From the IMG/VR virus record IMGVR_UViG_3300032316_000084, positions 1 through 25,925 of that record: a stretch of DNA of 25,925 nt, one strand, 5' to 3'. Origin of the DNA: a virus. Positions 18,944 through 25,925 of this stretch are shown one piece after another. The position numbers and the translations under genes were made by a program. How positions within the stretch are numbered: the stretch's first letter is position 1; every line of letters begins with the position of its first letter. The notes under the pieces were generated by a model. The model was not told where the DNA came from. It saw only the letters and a program-made list of their open reading frames with translations, and searched no databases.

Positions 18944-19158
18944 TACGCATCCTCTGATGCTAGTTGTAGTGGAGTTAAGTCCTCATCTGTCCAAAAGTCT
19001 TTAGCAAGCATAATGACAAGGTGTTCTTTGTTACGCTTTAAGCAATCAGTCCAATCTTCGTCAGTCATCCACTCAGGCTTGCCACCATTAATAAGATTTA
19101 CTGAATCCATTGCTGCTTTGTAATGTTGTGCGATTTGTTCTACTGTTTCTTCAATCAT
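18943..19158 (-). CDS. unknown 71-aa acidic protein
   Basis: A 71-residue acidic protein: a helix (EETVEQIAQHYKAAMDSVNL), then INGGKPEWMTDEDWTDCLKR, then NKEHLVIMLAKDFWTDEDLT. The tryptophan-rich WMTDEDWxxCxxRN ... KDFWTDEDLTP pattern appears in small proteins of many phages near capsid genes, but I know no assigned role. A good AAGGAGA site lies before the ATG. Its stop overlaps the 38-aa gene start (TAATG). It follows the large fibre gene with a 16-base gap. Confidence 0.6.
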   Translation of the reverse strand: MIEETVEQIAQHYKAAMDSVNLINGGKPEWMTDEDWTDCLKRNKEHLVIMLAKDFWTDEDLTPLQLASEDA

Positions 19159-19174
19159 TTTATTTCTCCTTAAA

Positions 19175-20791
19175 TTAACCTACGTTCCAAGCTGACCCTG
19201 TTGAATATACTGGAACTGGAACTGCGCCACTTCCAACTACTGCCATTCCAAATACAGGGGTTGTAGCATCCGTTACAAAAGCCCTTGCACCTACACCTAC
19301 AGTTGAAGCAGATGGAAGTGTTGCTACTGTATAAGTAGTAGATTGAATTACACCAAATACTTTTGTTATTGTTGTAGCAGTTTTTCCAATTACTGTAGTG
19401 TTAGAACCTAGACCTTGTGCGCCTTGACCAATGACAATAGCATTAGTTTCATTATCTGCTACACCTAAACAAGATGACCCAATGTACACACCGTTGGATG
19501 GGTCAAACATACCACCGCCACCAGTTTTTATAGCCCCAGCACTTTTACCTATACCAACATTGTTAGAACCTGTATATGTAAATCTTAATGCTTGTCCACC
19601 AATCCCAGTATTAAAACTACCAGTAGTGTTGCTTTCTAATGCTGAAGTGCCATTTGCAATATTTTCAGTACCAGTAGTAATGCCAGCCAAAGCATTGCCA
19701 CCCAATGCCATGTTATATGTGCCAGAAGTTAAACTTCCCATCGTGCCAACATAACTAACACCGATATTACCAATACCAGTTGTTGAAGCATTGGTTAAAG
19801 CAGCTTGCCCTACAGCAAGATTGTTAGAGATATTAGCTGCACCTTTACCTACCTTAACCCCATTAAATGTTGCATCTTTTGGGGTAGTAACATTACCATT
19901 AAGTGTTGTAGTGCTTGTTCCTGCTGTAGAGCCAATAGCAATGTTGGTCGTTGAACCTGCTACTCCATTTGTGCCAATATTGACTGTTTTAGTTGAACCT
20001 GATGCTGTTGCCCCAGTACCCATATTGACTGCTTGTGTAACTGTGCTTCTACCAAAAACAATTCCACCTGTACCACTTGCCCCACCAATTGCTAGTGTGC
20101 CTGATGTTTGATTTGTAGCAATGTTTTGATTGGCAGTTGTGCCGTTACCGCCAACATTTAATGCCCCGTAAATATATGAATTTGATGTAGAATTGTTACC
20201 AAATGTTGTTGTGTTTGAACCTAATCCTACTGCGTTATAGCCAATTGCAATTTCCTCAGTAACAGACGGACCACTAGAAGATGCGTTATATCCAATATAT
20301 ACATTTCTATAGCCTGTATCAAAACCATCCCCAGCACTACTTCCAATAACAACATTTTCATACCCAGATGTGACTAATTTTGCAGCATCATACCCAATAG
20401 CAATATTGTTTGAACCAAAGATTGCAGTTGAAAGCGCATTTGTACCAATGGCAATACTCAAAGCATCATACGCACCACTTATGGGAACAGAATTACTAAC
20501 TAAAATACCACTATAGAAAATTGCATCACTAGCAGTTAGACTACCACAACCTAGACTACCACTAAAACTTGCGGAATCTCCGTTTAAAACACCAGTAACT
20601 GTAACATCGCTAGAAAATGTTGGGTTAGTATCTAATACAACACTACCTGTGCCTGTAGATGTAGTTGTATTTGTACCCCCATTGGCTACAGGCAATACGC
20701 CTGACAAGGTGTGATCCGCGTCCCATGCTGTAGCGCCTGTAGCACTAAAAGTGCCGTCTGCAAGTGTAGAATGTTTAACGGTTACGGTCAT
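19175..20791 (-). CDS. large tail fibre with two YadA-head-like repeat blocks
   Basis: A 538-residue protein. The N-terminal part (about 1-60) has HSTLADGTFSATGATAWDAD and VLPVANGGTNTTTSTGTGSV, frequent in phage fibres. Residues about 112-211 and 321-482 hold repeats spaced 14-24 residues (NNIAIGYDA, ENVVIGSSA, RNVYIGYNA, ... NMALGGNA, NVGIGKSA) that resemble the left-handed beta-roll head repeats of YadA-type adhesins. Both blocks end in GLGSNTT. The C-terminus (FVTDATTPVFGMAVVG ... VPVYSTGSAWNVG) is a terminal module with no peptidase or chaperone motif visible. It lies between portal-side and scaffold genes, unusual for a fibre. It is coupled by ATGA to the gene before it. It likely forms a trimer that binds host surface. 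Confidence 0.75.
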   Translation of the reverse strand: MTVTVKHSTLADGTFSATGATAWDADHTLSGVLPVANGGTNTTTSTGTGSVVLDTNPTFSSDVTVTGVLNGDSASFSGSLGCGSLTASDAIFYSGILVSNSVPISGAYDALSIAIGTNALSTAIFGSNNIAIGYDAAKLVTSGYENVVIGSSAGDGFDTGYRNVYIGYNASSSGPSVTEEIAIGYNAVGLGSNTTTFGNNSTSNSYIYGALNVGGNGTTANQNIATNQTSGTLAIGGASGTGGIVFGRSTVTQAVNMGTGATASGSTKTVNIGTNGVAGSTTNIAIGSTAGTSTTTLNGNVTTPKDATFNGVKVGKGAANISNNLAVGQAALTNASTTGIGNIGVSYVGTMGSLTSGTYNMALGGNALAGITTGTENIANGTSALESNTTGSFNTGIGGQALRFTYTGSNNVGIGKSAGAIKTGGGGMFDPSNGVYIGSSCLGVADNETNAIVIGQGAQGLGSNTTVIGKTATTITKVFGVIQSTTYTVATLPSASTVGVGARAFVTDATTPVFGMAVVGSGAVPVPVYSTGSAWNVG

Positions 20792-21150
20792 GCTAAAAAC
20801 CTTAATTTATATAGTGTTGCTAAGTAAAGCGCTACAATTTCGTCAATCAGATTCTGTATTGCAGTATCTGTTTCATCGCATACTTTATATCTGTCTGCTT
20901 CAATTTCTTCTAATTGATTCTCTAAAAATTGAATTACATTAGTAGTCTTTTTAGCTGTCTGCAAAGTTATTGGTCCCATCAAACCATGTCGGCCTTGATA
21001 GGCTTCAGCAAAGTTATCTGCTAACTCAATAATGTTTTCGTAAAACCTTTGTAGCGCTTTATGCTTTGAATAGCTACGTGTATTAAGATGTACTGAGTGC
21101 GTTACATCTCTTGCTAAAAACAGCATCCCTACAAAATCACAGGCTTTCAT
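20788..21150 (-). CDS. Dps/ferritin-like helical protein (resembles DUF5856)
   Basis: A 120-residue all-helical protein with helices at about 8-24, 30-53, 61-85 and 92-118. The first half (RDVTHSVHLNTRSYSKHKAL, FYENIIELADNFAEAYQGRH) recalls the DUF5856 family of phages, by memory of the pattern. Residues H18, H30, D45 and E49 have the same spacing as the Dps ferroxidase residues (H51, H63, D78, E82 in E. coli Dps); Dps D67 would correspond to Q34, so that residue is missing. The length is shorter than Dps (167). A four-helix bundle near the portal is therefore likely, with possible metal or DNA binding, but iron oxidation is not established. It is coupled by ATGA overlaps on both sides. Confidence 0.6.
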   Translation of the reverse strand: MKACDFVGMLFLARDVTHSVHLNTRSYSKHKALQRFYENIIELADNFAEAYQGRHGLMGPITLQTAKKTTNVIQFLENQLEEIEADRYKVCDETDTAIQNLIDEIVALYLATLYKLRFLA

Positions 21151-23342
21151 TGTTGCATCCCTTCAGGTGGCATCATAGGCTGTTCTTCTTGCATTGGCAT
21201 CTCGCCTTGTGGCATTTCGTCAGGCATATCTCGATCAGGCATCATGCCTACTAAGTCGCCACTATCTAACATGCCATTCACGGTACCCATTACAATGTCT
21301 TGTATCTGTTCTGGCGACATAGACGCTTGGACTGCGCTAATACGTTTAGTTTCAGCATCGTAAGCTTTAATGTTAGCTTCTTGCTCTTTAATCGCCAAAT
21401 CTTGCGCTTCCATAGACTTGCTAACGTTTTGCAACATGCTATGTAGCTGATCTAGCTCTTGACCCATCGCTTCTAATTGTTGATTTGCTGCCGCTAATGC
21501 TGGGTCCTCATCTTGATCGCTTAATAGCTTAGGATCAATCGTTTTAGCAAAACGTTTAGCCATCTCTTGTGCGCCAGGCCAATCCATGTTCTTAACAAAC
21601 AAATCGCCAGCCACTTGCCACAATTGTGGGTTGCCTTGCAATAGTTGACTCATTGCATCTAGTGATTCTTGACGTTTTGTCATGTAACTTGGGCCAGTAG
21701 ACACCGCAATGTCGTACTTACCGACGCTAGGATTGTATATTTTCTCAATTACAATGCCTGTTTCGTCTACTATTTTCTTGATTGGTTCAGGCTGTTCAGG
21801 GTTAATTTTCGCTGATTTTACTTCGCCATCAATGCCAATAATACGTGCTACACGCTCTGTATCGTAGATTTTTGGGATTAAATCCACTAATTGACGTCCA
21901 ATATGACGAATAGCACGTGCTAAATTGTCAATATAGTGGTACGTACCCGTATCGCCTTGTTTTTCTCTTGCTAAAATTGCTTTCCCTGATCGTTCGTTGC
22001 TTGTTGCACCTAAACTAGAGTCATATTGACCTGTAGATGACTTAATATCGTCTGAAGCGCCTGCTTTTGCTTGTAATAGACCGCTAGAAGCCATTGGTGG
22101 TTGCGCACGTTGCGGTAAAGGTAAAACGCTACCTGCACCATCTGTTACGTCAGGGTTAACCTCTAAATAAGGCCAATTTGTCGTGTTTGCAGTTTTCCAT
22201 TGAGTCTCGTAGCCTTCAAATTGACCGCCGTAACCGATAAATGGTGCTTTTGGCGCCAATGCCAACATCTCAGCTTCTTGTGAAACCCAGTAGTTGTACA
22301 TACGTTGTGCATCTTTTGCATTACGTATAAGGCCAGACACGTACAATCGTCCATCTACTTCATACTCGTTACCTACTACACGCACAACAGGGATGTAGCA
22401 ACCTGCCCACTCTTGTTCTTGCAAAATTTCAAAGCCGTTTGTCTTTAGCCACTTGACTTTTTTAACGTCAGCAGTACGTGACTTGATAGGTTTTTGGCCC
22501 ATCTCTTTCATTTGCTTATCTTCAGGGCTATTCTCTACTACTGAGATGTTGCCACGGTATAGATTTAACCTAGATGGTGTGTGATCTATGTAAAAATACT
22601 CTGCAATACGGACTGTATCTTCTGTTAGCCATTGGCTTAATGAAGAGTCGCCTACACCCTGTTGCATAATGGATGATATTGGCGCTGCATCAGGGAATTG
22701 ACGCTCATATTCAGCTTTTGTCATATCCTCTGTAATAAAACACCATTCAGCATCAGCGCCAGTTGGGTCTTGGATTGTAGGGTCCATGTACACGCTAAAG
22801 GAATTGCGGATGCGACCAATGTAGATGTCTTGATCAAATGTATTGTCGTCGCAATATTTAGTTAGTACACGGATGTAACCTTCACCATAGGTGACTTGAT
22901 TCTCACATGCGGTGTCGTATGCGACATCTGCATCTGAGATATATTCAATATGCCTAATAACTCCCTCGAATATCTCTGCGACCTCTACGTCAGCATTATC
23001 ATCCACAGGAATTACCTTCACCGAAGGTCGGTTTTGGCGTTGTTCATTAGTAACTTGATGAACGTGTTGAGGTAACTTGTTGATTGTTAAGCAAGGTCTA
23101 GCATTAATCGTTTGGCCTTGTACTGAACCGCGTGTTGCTAATACATCCGCAGGCCATTGCCATTGGTTGTCTGGCGAACCAGCCTCAAAACGTAAATCGT
23201 CAAGCTCATCTTCTCTTGACTCTGAGTAAGCAGAAACCGCCATAGAAAAACGGCTACGCATTGTAGCCAGCATATCCCTAGGATCGCTTTTCTTGTTGTT
23301 GCCATTAGCGACAACACCGACGGTTACCATTTCATCACTCAT
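21147..23342 (-). CDS. portal protein, P22 gp1-like
   Basis: A 731-residue protein, close in size to P22 gp1 (725). The P22-type portal pattern is seen in FEAGSPDNQWQWPADVLATR, RPCLTINKLPQHVHQVTNEQ, GYIRVLTKY, IRNSFSVYMDPTIQDPTGAD and LIRNAKDAQRMYNYWVSQEA. The C-terminal third is helical (about 615-690, NQQLEAMGQELDQLHSML), matching the barrel, and ends in a methionine/proline/glutamate-rich tail (EMPQGEMPMQEEQPMMPPEG). It forms the dodecameric ring through which DNA is packaged and ejected. It overlaps the GroES-like start region by 8 bases and the following gene by ATGA. The call is confident. Confidence 0.9.
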   Translation of the reverse strand: MSDEMVTVGVVANGNNKKSDPRDMLATMRSRFSMAVSAYSESREDELDDLRFEAGSPDNQWQWPADVLATRGSVQGQTINARPCLTINKLPQHVHQVTNEQRQNRPSVKVIPVDDNADVEVAEIFEGVIRHIEYISDADVAYDTACENQVTYGEGYIRVLTKYCDDNTFDQDIYIGRIRNSFSVYMDPTIQDPTGADAEWCFITEDMTKAEYERQFPDAAPISSIMQQGVGDSSLSQWLTEDTVRIAEYFYIDHTPSRLNLYRGNISVVENSPEDKQMKEMGQKPIKSRTADVKKVKWLKTNGFEILQEQEWAGCYIPVVRVVGNEYEVDGRLYVSGLIRNAKDAQRMYNYWVSQEAEMLALAPKAPFIGYGGQFEGYETQWKTANTTNWPYLEVNPDVTDGAGSVLPLPQRAQPPMASSGLLQAKAGASDDIKSSTGQYDSSLGATSNERSGKAILAREKQGDTGTYHYIDNLARAIRHIGRQLVDLIPKIYDTERVARIIGIDGEVKSAKINPEQPEPIKKIVDETGIVIEKIYNPSVGKYDIAVSTGPSYMTKRQESLDAMSQLLQGNPQLWQVAGDLFVKNMDWPGAQEMAKRFAKTIDPKLLSDQDEDPALAAANQQLEAMGQELDQLHSMLQNVSKSMEAQDLAIKEQEANIKAYDAETKRISAVQASMSPEQIQDIVMGTVNGMLDSGDLVGMMPDRDMPDEMPQGEMPMQEEQPMMPPEGMQQ

Positions 23343-23613
23343 TTATCAGTCCAATCACTTCCGTGTTACGCATCATTAGGTAATCTTTACCGTCGATAGT
23401 CGTCGTTTGACCTGTGTACTCACCAAACATAATATGATCCCCAACTTGAACATCCATATTTGATAAGTTTCCATTTTCTAATTTCTTCCCTGGGCCAATT
23501 GCGCGTACGTATCCGCTAAACAACTTCTTAGCACCTGGTACAAAAATAATGCTACTTACTACTTCTTCGTCTTGCTCAACTACGATGCAGTCGCTTAATG
23601 GTTTAAGTCTCAT
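23335..23613 (-). CDS. GroES-like co-chaperonin (Cpn10)
   Basis: A 92-residue protein with GroES features throughout: LKPLSDCIVVEQDEE (like RPLHDRVIVKR), a shortened mobile loop with hydrophobic triplet IIF (about 22-24) where GroES has IVL, then SGYVRAIGPGKKLENG, VQVGDHIMFGEYTG, IDGKDYLMMRNTEVIGLI. It is slightly shorter than E. coli GroES (97). It would cap the host GroEL ring, probably to help fold the phage coat; P22-type coat folding depends on GroEL/ES. It starts in an ATGA overlap with a 46-aa gene and ends 8 bases inside the portal gene. T4 gp31 is the classic phage analogue. Family call confident; dependency of this coat inferred. Confidence 0.9.
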   Translation of the reverse strand: MRLKPLSDCIVVEQDEEVVSSIIFVPGAKKLFSGYVRAIGPGKKLENGNLSNMDVQVGDHIMFGEYTGQTTTIDGKDYLMMRNTEVIGLINE

Positions 23614-23750
23614 TTGTTACCTTTTTTAGTAGCTTCTCTTTTTGCTGAGTACGCAATTGCAACGGCCTGTTTAATAGGTTTGCCTGCTTTAATTTCTGCT
23701 TTGACGTTTTCACGAAACGCACTTTTGCTTGGTGATTTTTTTAACGGCAT
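23610..23750 (-). CDS. small 46-aa lysine-rich protein
   Basis: ATG at 23748-23750 lies 1 base after the stop of the preceding gene, and the stop TGA overlaps the GroES-like ATG (ATGA). The 46-residue basic product (PLKKSPSKSAFRENVKAEIK, then AGKPIKQAVAIAYSAKREAT) belongs to a recognisable type of tiny phage protein with the AGKPxKQAVAIAxS motif. These are common near terminase and portal genes, but I know no proven function. Charge suggests nucleic-acid or protein binding. The AAAGGTAAG upstream is a likely ribosome binding site. Confidence 0.75.
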   Translation of the reverse strand: MPLKKSPSKSAFRENVKAEIKAGKPIKQAVAIAYSAKREATKKGNK

Positions 23751-23751
23751 T

Positions 23752-23904
23752 TTACTTACCTTTCTTAGCTGTCTTAGCTGACTCTTTAAAGTCTTTAGCT
23801 GTTGGTGCGCCTTTAGCGCCAGGCTTTCTCATCTTTTCGCCTGAACCTGCTTTAATGCGTTCTTGTTTTGCGTGAATGTTTGCGTACAAACCTGTATTAG
23901 CCAT
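23752..23904 (-). CDS. small 50-aa basic phage protein (GLYANIHAK type)
   Basis: ATG at 23902-23904 is placed 1 base after the terminase stop, with GGGAAG 6 bases upstream. The frame could extend upstream to 23949, but the extension has no signal and overlaps the terminase. The product (ANTGLYANIHAKQERIKAGS, then GEKMRKPGAKGAPTAKDF) has the GLYANIHAKxxRIxxGSGEKMRKPG pattern that recurs in many phages. The role is unknown. It is strongly basic with a lysine-rich tail. Its place between terminase and portal suggests a link to packaging or capsid assembly, which is inference. Confidence 0.75.
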   Translation of the reverse strand: MANTGLYANIHAKQERIKAGSGEKMRKPGAKGAPTAKDFKESAKTAKKGK

Positions 23905-23905
23905 T

Positions 23906-25432
23906 TTAGCTTCCCATCCATGAGTTAGATATACCGCCACCGTTAGCATACGACTTTTTTATGCCTTTGTCAACATACTCACGATGCGCTACTGGAAATG
24001 CAAAAGTTACACATAGCGCGTCCGCTGCATCAGGACTTGCCATGCCTCTTGCCTTCATCTCTTTCTTACCTTCTAAGAAGATCGTACCACTACTGTTTGG
24101 CTTTTTCATCGGACCTGTGAGGTCTGACTTGAGTTTTCTATCCTCTGGTATGCTCGCAGTCTTGAGCCACTCTCTCATGGCGCCCCACATCTCTGCTCGC
24201 TTGTTGCCCCACATGATGCTGTTCTTGGCGCGTGATCCGAAGTTCACTCCTCTGACCTTGTAGCGTTGCTCGGTTAGCCTGTCCAATATGCCATACCCCA
24301 GGCCACCTTCGTCAATGACTGTCATCACAGGCTTGAACTCTTCTATCGCCTCGATGACACGTCCAACGATAGACATCGTGTCCTCGCCTTGGTAGCGTTT
24401 TATACTAATGATGTCACGCCCTTGACGCACAAGGATGACCGTGCTATCCGCGCCCCCGCGTGCTGGATCAACGCCGATAACGATAGGTGCAGACGTATCC
24501 TTATATCTCTCACGCTTGAACGCGTCCTCGACAAGTGTCGGGCTGATAAACTGATCTTCACCTGCTGATGGAAACTCACCGTATACCTCGACCCGCGCCT
24601 GTGATGAGTCCTCTCCATACTCGGCAATAATCTGTTCATATACCGCTTTATCTGTATCCTCGACCTGACGTGCATCTATTTGTCTCCCATGCCAAAAGTC
24701 ACGCTTAGAGTTGAAGCACTCAAAGAAGTAGCCTTGGTTACGGCGCGGGTTGCTGAACGCGAACCAATACCGATCTAATATGTTCTCCGTGAAGAAGCCA
24801 GCCCCCACGGACCAGATGCCGTCAGGTATACCGCTCGCCTCATCAAATATTAACATCATGCCGTCGTGGTTATGCACACCCGCGTAACTGTCTGGGTTCT
24901 CTTCACTCCACAGCTTACCCTCAGCCGCCCAATACCGCGTCCCCTTTTTCAAGTCGCGCTCGACTAGCTCACACACCCACTTGGCTGGCACGAGCTTAGT
25001 CGCGCTGATCTCCCACCAATGCGCGTTGATGATCATGGCCTGCCACTTAGTCAGCTCGCCCCATGTGACTGACCTGAGCTGCGACTCGCTGTTAGCTGAC
25101 ACCACTACACTTGAGCCTATGCGTGTCGTTAACATCCACAAGATTAGCCAGCTCACTAACGCTGACTTACCGATCCCCCGCCCTGAGCTGACTGCCTCGC
25201 GTAGCGTTGTCATGTCGACTTGACCGCGATTATCTTTGATGTGCTTGGCGATTGTTCTTAGCACCTCGCGTTGCCATTGTCTTGGCCCCTTGAACTTTGC
25301 TAACGGCGTGTTGGCTTGCCCCCACGGGAACGCAAACAGCACGAACGCTTCAGGGTCATCCGCAACACGCGGGTCCCACAGACGTGACATCAATAACTGT
25401 TCTTCATCCGAGCTATATATAGGTAGTTGCAT
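23906..25432 (-). CDS. terL: terminase large subunit (DNA-packaging ATPase/nuclease)
   Basis: A 508-residue two-domain packaging motor. The ATPase domain has Walker A at G84-x-G-x-G-K-S (SGRGIGKSA, 83-91), Walker B LIFDEA (194-199, with D197 E198) and a coupling motif FSNPRR (226-231). The nuclease domain has the RNase H-like acidic residues D322 (VIGVDPARGG), D374 (TVIDEGG) and D468/D471 (SPDAADAL). It drives DNA into the procapsid through the portal and cuts concatemers. The start overlaps the stop of the 138-aa gene by one base (TAATG) and no ribosome binding site is clear, so coupled translation is likely. Family call confident. Confidence 0.95.
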   Translation of the reverse strand: MQLPIYSSDEEQLLMSRLWDPRVADDPEAFVLFAFPWGQANTPLAKFKGPRQWQREVLRTIAKHIKDNRGQVDMTTLREAVSSGRGIGKSALVSWLILWMLTTRIGSSVVVSANSESQLRSVTWGELTKWQAMIINAHWWEISATKLVPAKWVCELVERDLKKGTRYWAAEGKLWSEENPDSYAGVHNHDGMMLIFDEASGIPDGIWSVGAGFFTENILDRYWFAFSNPRRNQGYFFECFNSKRDFWHGRQIDARQVEDTDKAVYEQIIAEYGEDSSQARVEVYGEFPSAGEDQFISPTLVEDAFKRERYKDTSAPIVIGVDPARGGADSTVILVRQGRDIISIKRYQGEDTMSIVGRVIEAIEEFKPVMTVIDEGGLGYGILDRLTEQRYKVRGVNFGSRAKNSIMWGNKRAEMWGAMREWLKTASIPEDRKLKSDLTGPMKKPNSSGTIFLEGKKEMKARGMASPDAADALCVTFAFPVAHREYVDKGIKKSYANGGGISNSWMGS

Positions 25433-25848
25433 TATTGCGGTATTTCTACGTCAAGATTACCTGTCTTGTTTCGTCTAGCCCAAGTGCCTTCTTTATATGG
25501 TGCTGGGTTCTCTACCCAACGTGGGTCTTGCGTTGTACGGCTGTATCGGCTTTCGCCTGAAAATGCTGGGTGATTAGGTAACTTAAATTTGTCAGTAAAG
25601 TGCATTTGCATGTCTGACGGGTTAATACTTGTCTGCGCGTCTCTATCGCCTTTAATTAAGTCCATAAAGAACCCGCGCATGTCGTAGTCATTAGACTCAG
25701 GTATTCTGTTCTGCAACACCCAACCTCTATACATCTTTTCTAAGTGAGGTGGCAGTTCAGTTGTTTTGATTGGAAGTAGTGGCGTTGCGACAAGGGCGTT
25801 GTTTTGTGAAGGGCCATACAATAATTCTCTGAGATTATTAGCTGCCAT
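25432..25848 (-). CDS. unknown 138-aa protein upstream of terminase
   Basis: The 138-residue product has a central motif DYDMRGFFMDL (54-64), followed by MHFTDKFKLPNHPAFSGESR and an aromatic/basic tail (WARRNKTGNLDVEIPQ). The D-Y-D-x-R-G ... F-x-D-x-x-K-x-P-N-H-P-x-F-S-x-E-S pattern occurs in proteins of many aquatic and enteric phages, often near terminase, but I know no assigned function. The place suggests a role in packaging or as a virion component. It overlaps the previous gene by 11 bases. It is not a recognisable small terminase, because no HTH is seen. Confidence 0.6.
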   Translation of the reverse strand: MAANNLRELLYGPSQNNALVATPLLPIKTTELPPHLEKMYRGWVLQNRIPESNDYDMRGFFMDLIKGDRDAQTSINPSDMQMHFTDKFKLPNHPAFSGESRYSRTTQDPRWVENPAPYKEGTWARRNKTGNLDVEIPQ

Positions 25849-25925
25849 TTTCTACCACCGTTCCTTCAATAACACGCGATTGAGCTTCTTGCAAAGCTTG
25901 AGTAATACTTATTTTCTGATACACA
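25838..25925 (-). CDS. 3' end of an unidentified gene upstream of the terminase operon segment
   Basis: An open frame enters from the right edge on the - strand and stops at TAA 25838-25840, giving 28-29 residues (YQKISITQALQEAQSRVIEG, then TVVENGS). It overlaps the 138-aa gene start by 11 bases, and its GAAGGAACGG region could serve as that gene's ribosome binding site. It could be the small terminase, by position upstream of terL, but too little is present to tell. Confidence 0.45.
   Translation of the reverse strand, partial: VYQKISITQALQEAQSRVIEGTVVENGS

Noticed and set aside
19431-20111. Two + strand open frames of about 107 and 106 codons antisense to the large fibre
   Set aside because: Both are proline/valine-rich shadows of the glycine/threonine-rich fibre repeats, with no ribosome binding site.
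23905-23949. Upstream extension of the 50-aa basic protein
   Set aside because: It would overlap the terminase gene by 44 bases. The conserved start of this protein type coincides with ATG 23902-23904, which has a GGGAAG site.
24400-24675. A 91-codon - strand frame inside the terminase gene, and the + strand frames opposite terminase
   Set aside because: They are out of frame with a gene whose ATPase and nuclease motifs are clear. They lack ribosome binding sites and read as arginine/serine-rich or hydrophobic shadows.

Overview
The window is a stretch of a short-tailed, P22-like (podovirus-type) bacteriophage genome. A P22-type portal, scaffold, coat, gp4 and gp10 set lies next to a large terminase and ejection proteins, and there are no tail-tube, sheath or tape-measure genes. 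The host is almost certainly Gram-negative, because the lysis cassette holds an inner-membrane spanin (Rz) with an outer-membrane lipoprotein spanin (Rz1) nested inside it. The sequence is moderately AT-rich. Many proteins look like those of uncultured aquatic phages, but neither host nor phage genus can be named from the sequence alone.

Layout: positions 1-1103 are the + strand end of an early-type operon: a partial gene, a zinc-ribbon/DUF3310 protein, a winged-helix-like protein and two very small genes. It meets the late operon tail to tail at about 1095-1116, where an AT-rich hairpin lies. Everything from 1116 to 25925 is on the - strand and reads right to left. In transcription order: a partial gene, a 138-aa protein, terminase large subunit, two small lysine-rich proteins, a GroES-like co-chaperonin, portal, a Dps-like helical protein, a large YadA-head-like fibre, small virion-type proteins, scaffold, coat, two further likely capsid-associated proteins, gp4-like adaptor, fibre, gp10-like hub, fibre, beta-helix spike, small membrane protein, spike-base protein, an unknown 156-aa protein, three DNA-ejection proteins (the last with an N-terminal lysozyme domain), then a coiled-coil membrane protein, endolysin, holin, Rz/Rz1, a helix-turn-helix/metallophosphoesterase and a 57-aa acidic protein.

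The late genes form one tightly packed operon with many ATGA or TAATG overlaps, so translational coupling is likely. The exception is the coat region: the coat gene and the two genes after it are each followed by a compact hairpin with a C(UUCG)G tetraloop on the transcribed strand. These are probably partial terminators that set how much of each downstream product is made. No stretch longer than 300 bases lacks a gene. I saw no tRNA, rRNA, CRISPR array, insertion sequence, integrase or attachment site.

The points most worth checking are the nested Rz1, the row of UUCG hairpins, the Dps ferroxidase-like residue spacing in the 120-aa protein, the GroES homologue beside a P22-type coat system, the two-block fibre placed among the head genes, the C-terminal module shared by two receptor-binding-type proteins, and several coupled small genes shorter than 60 residues.
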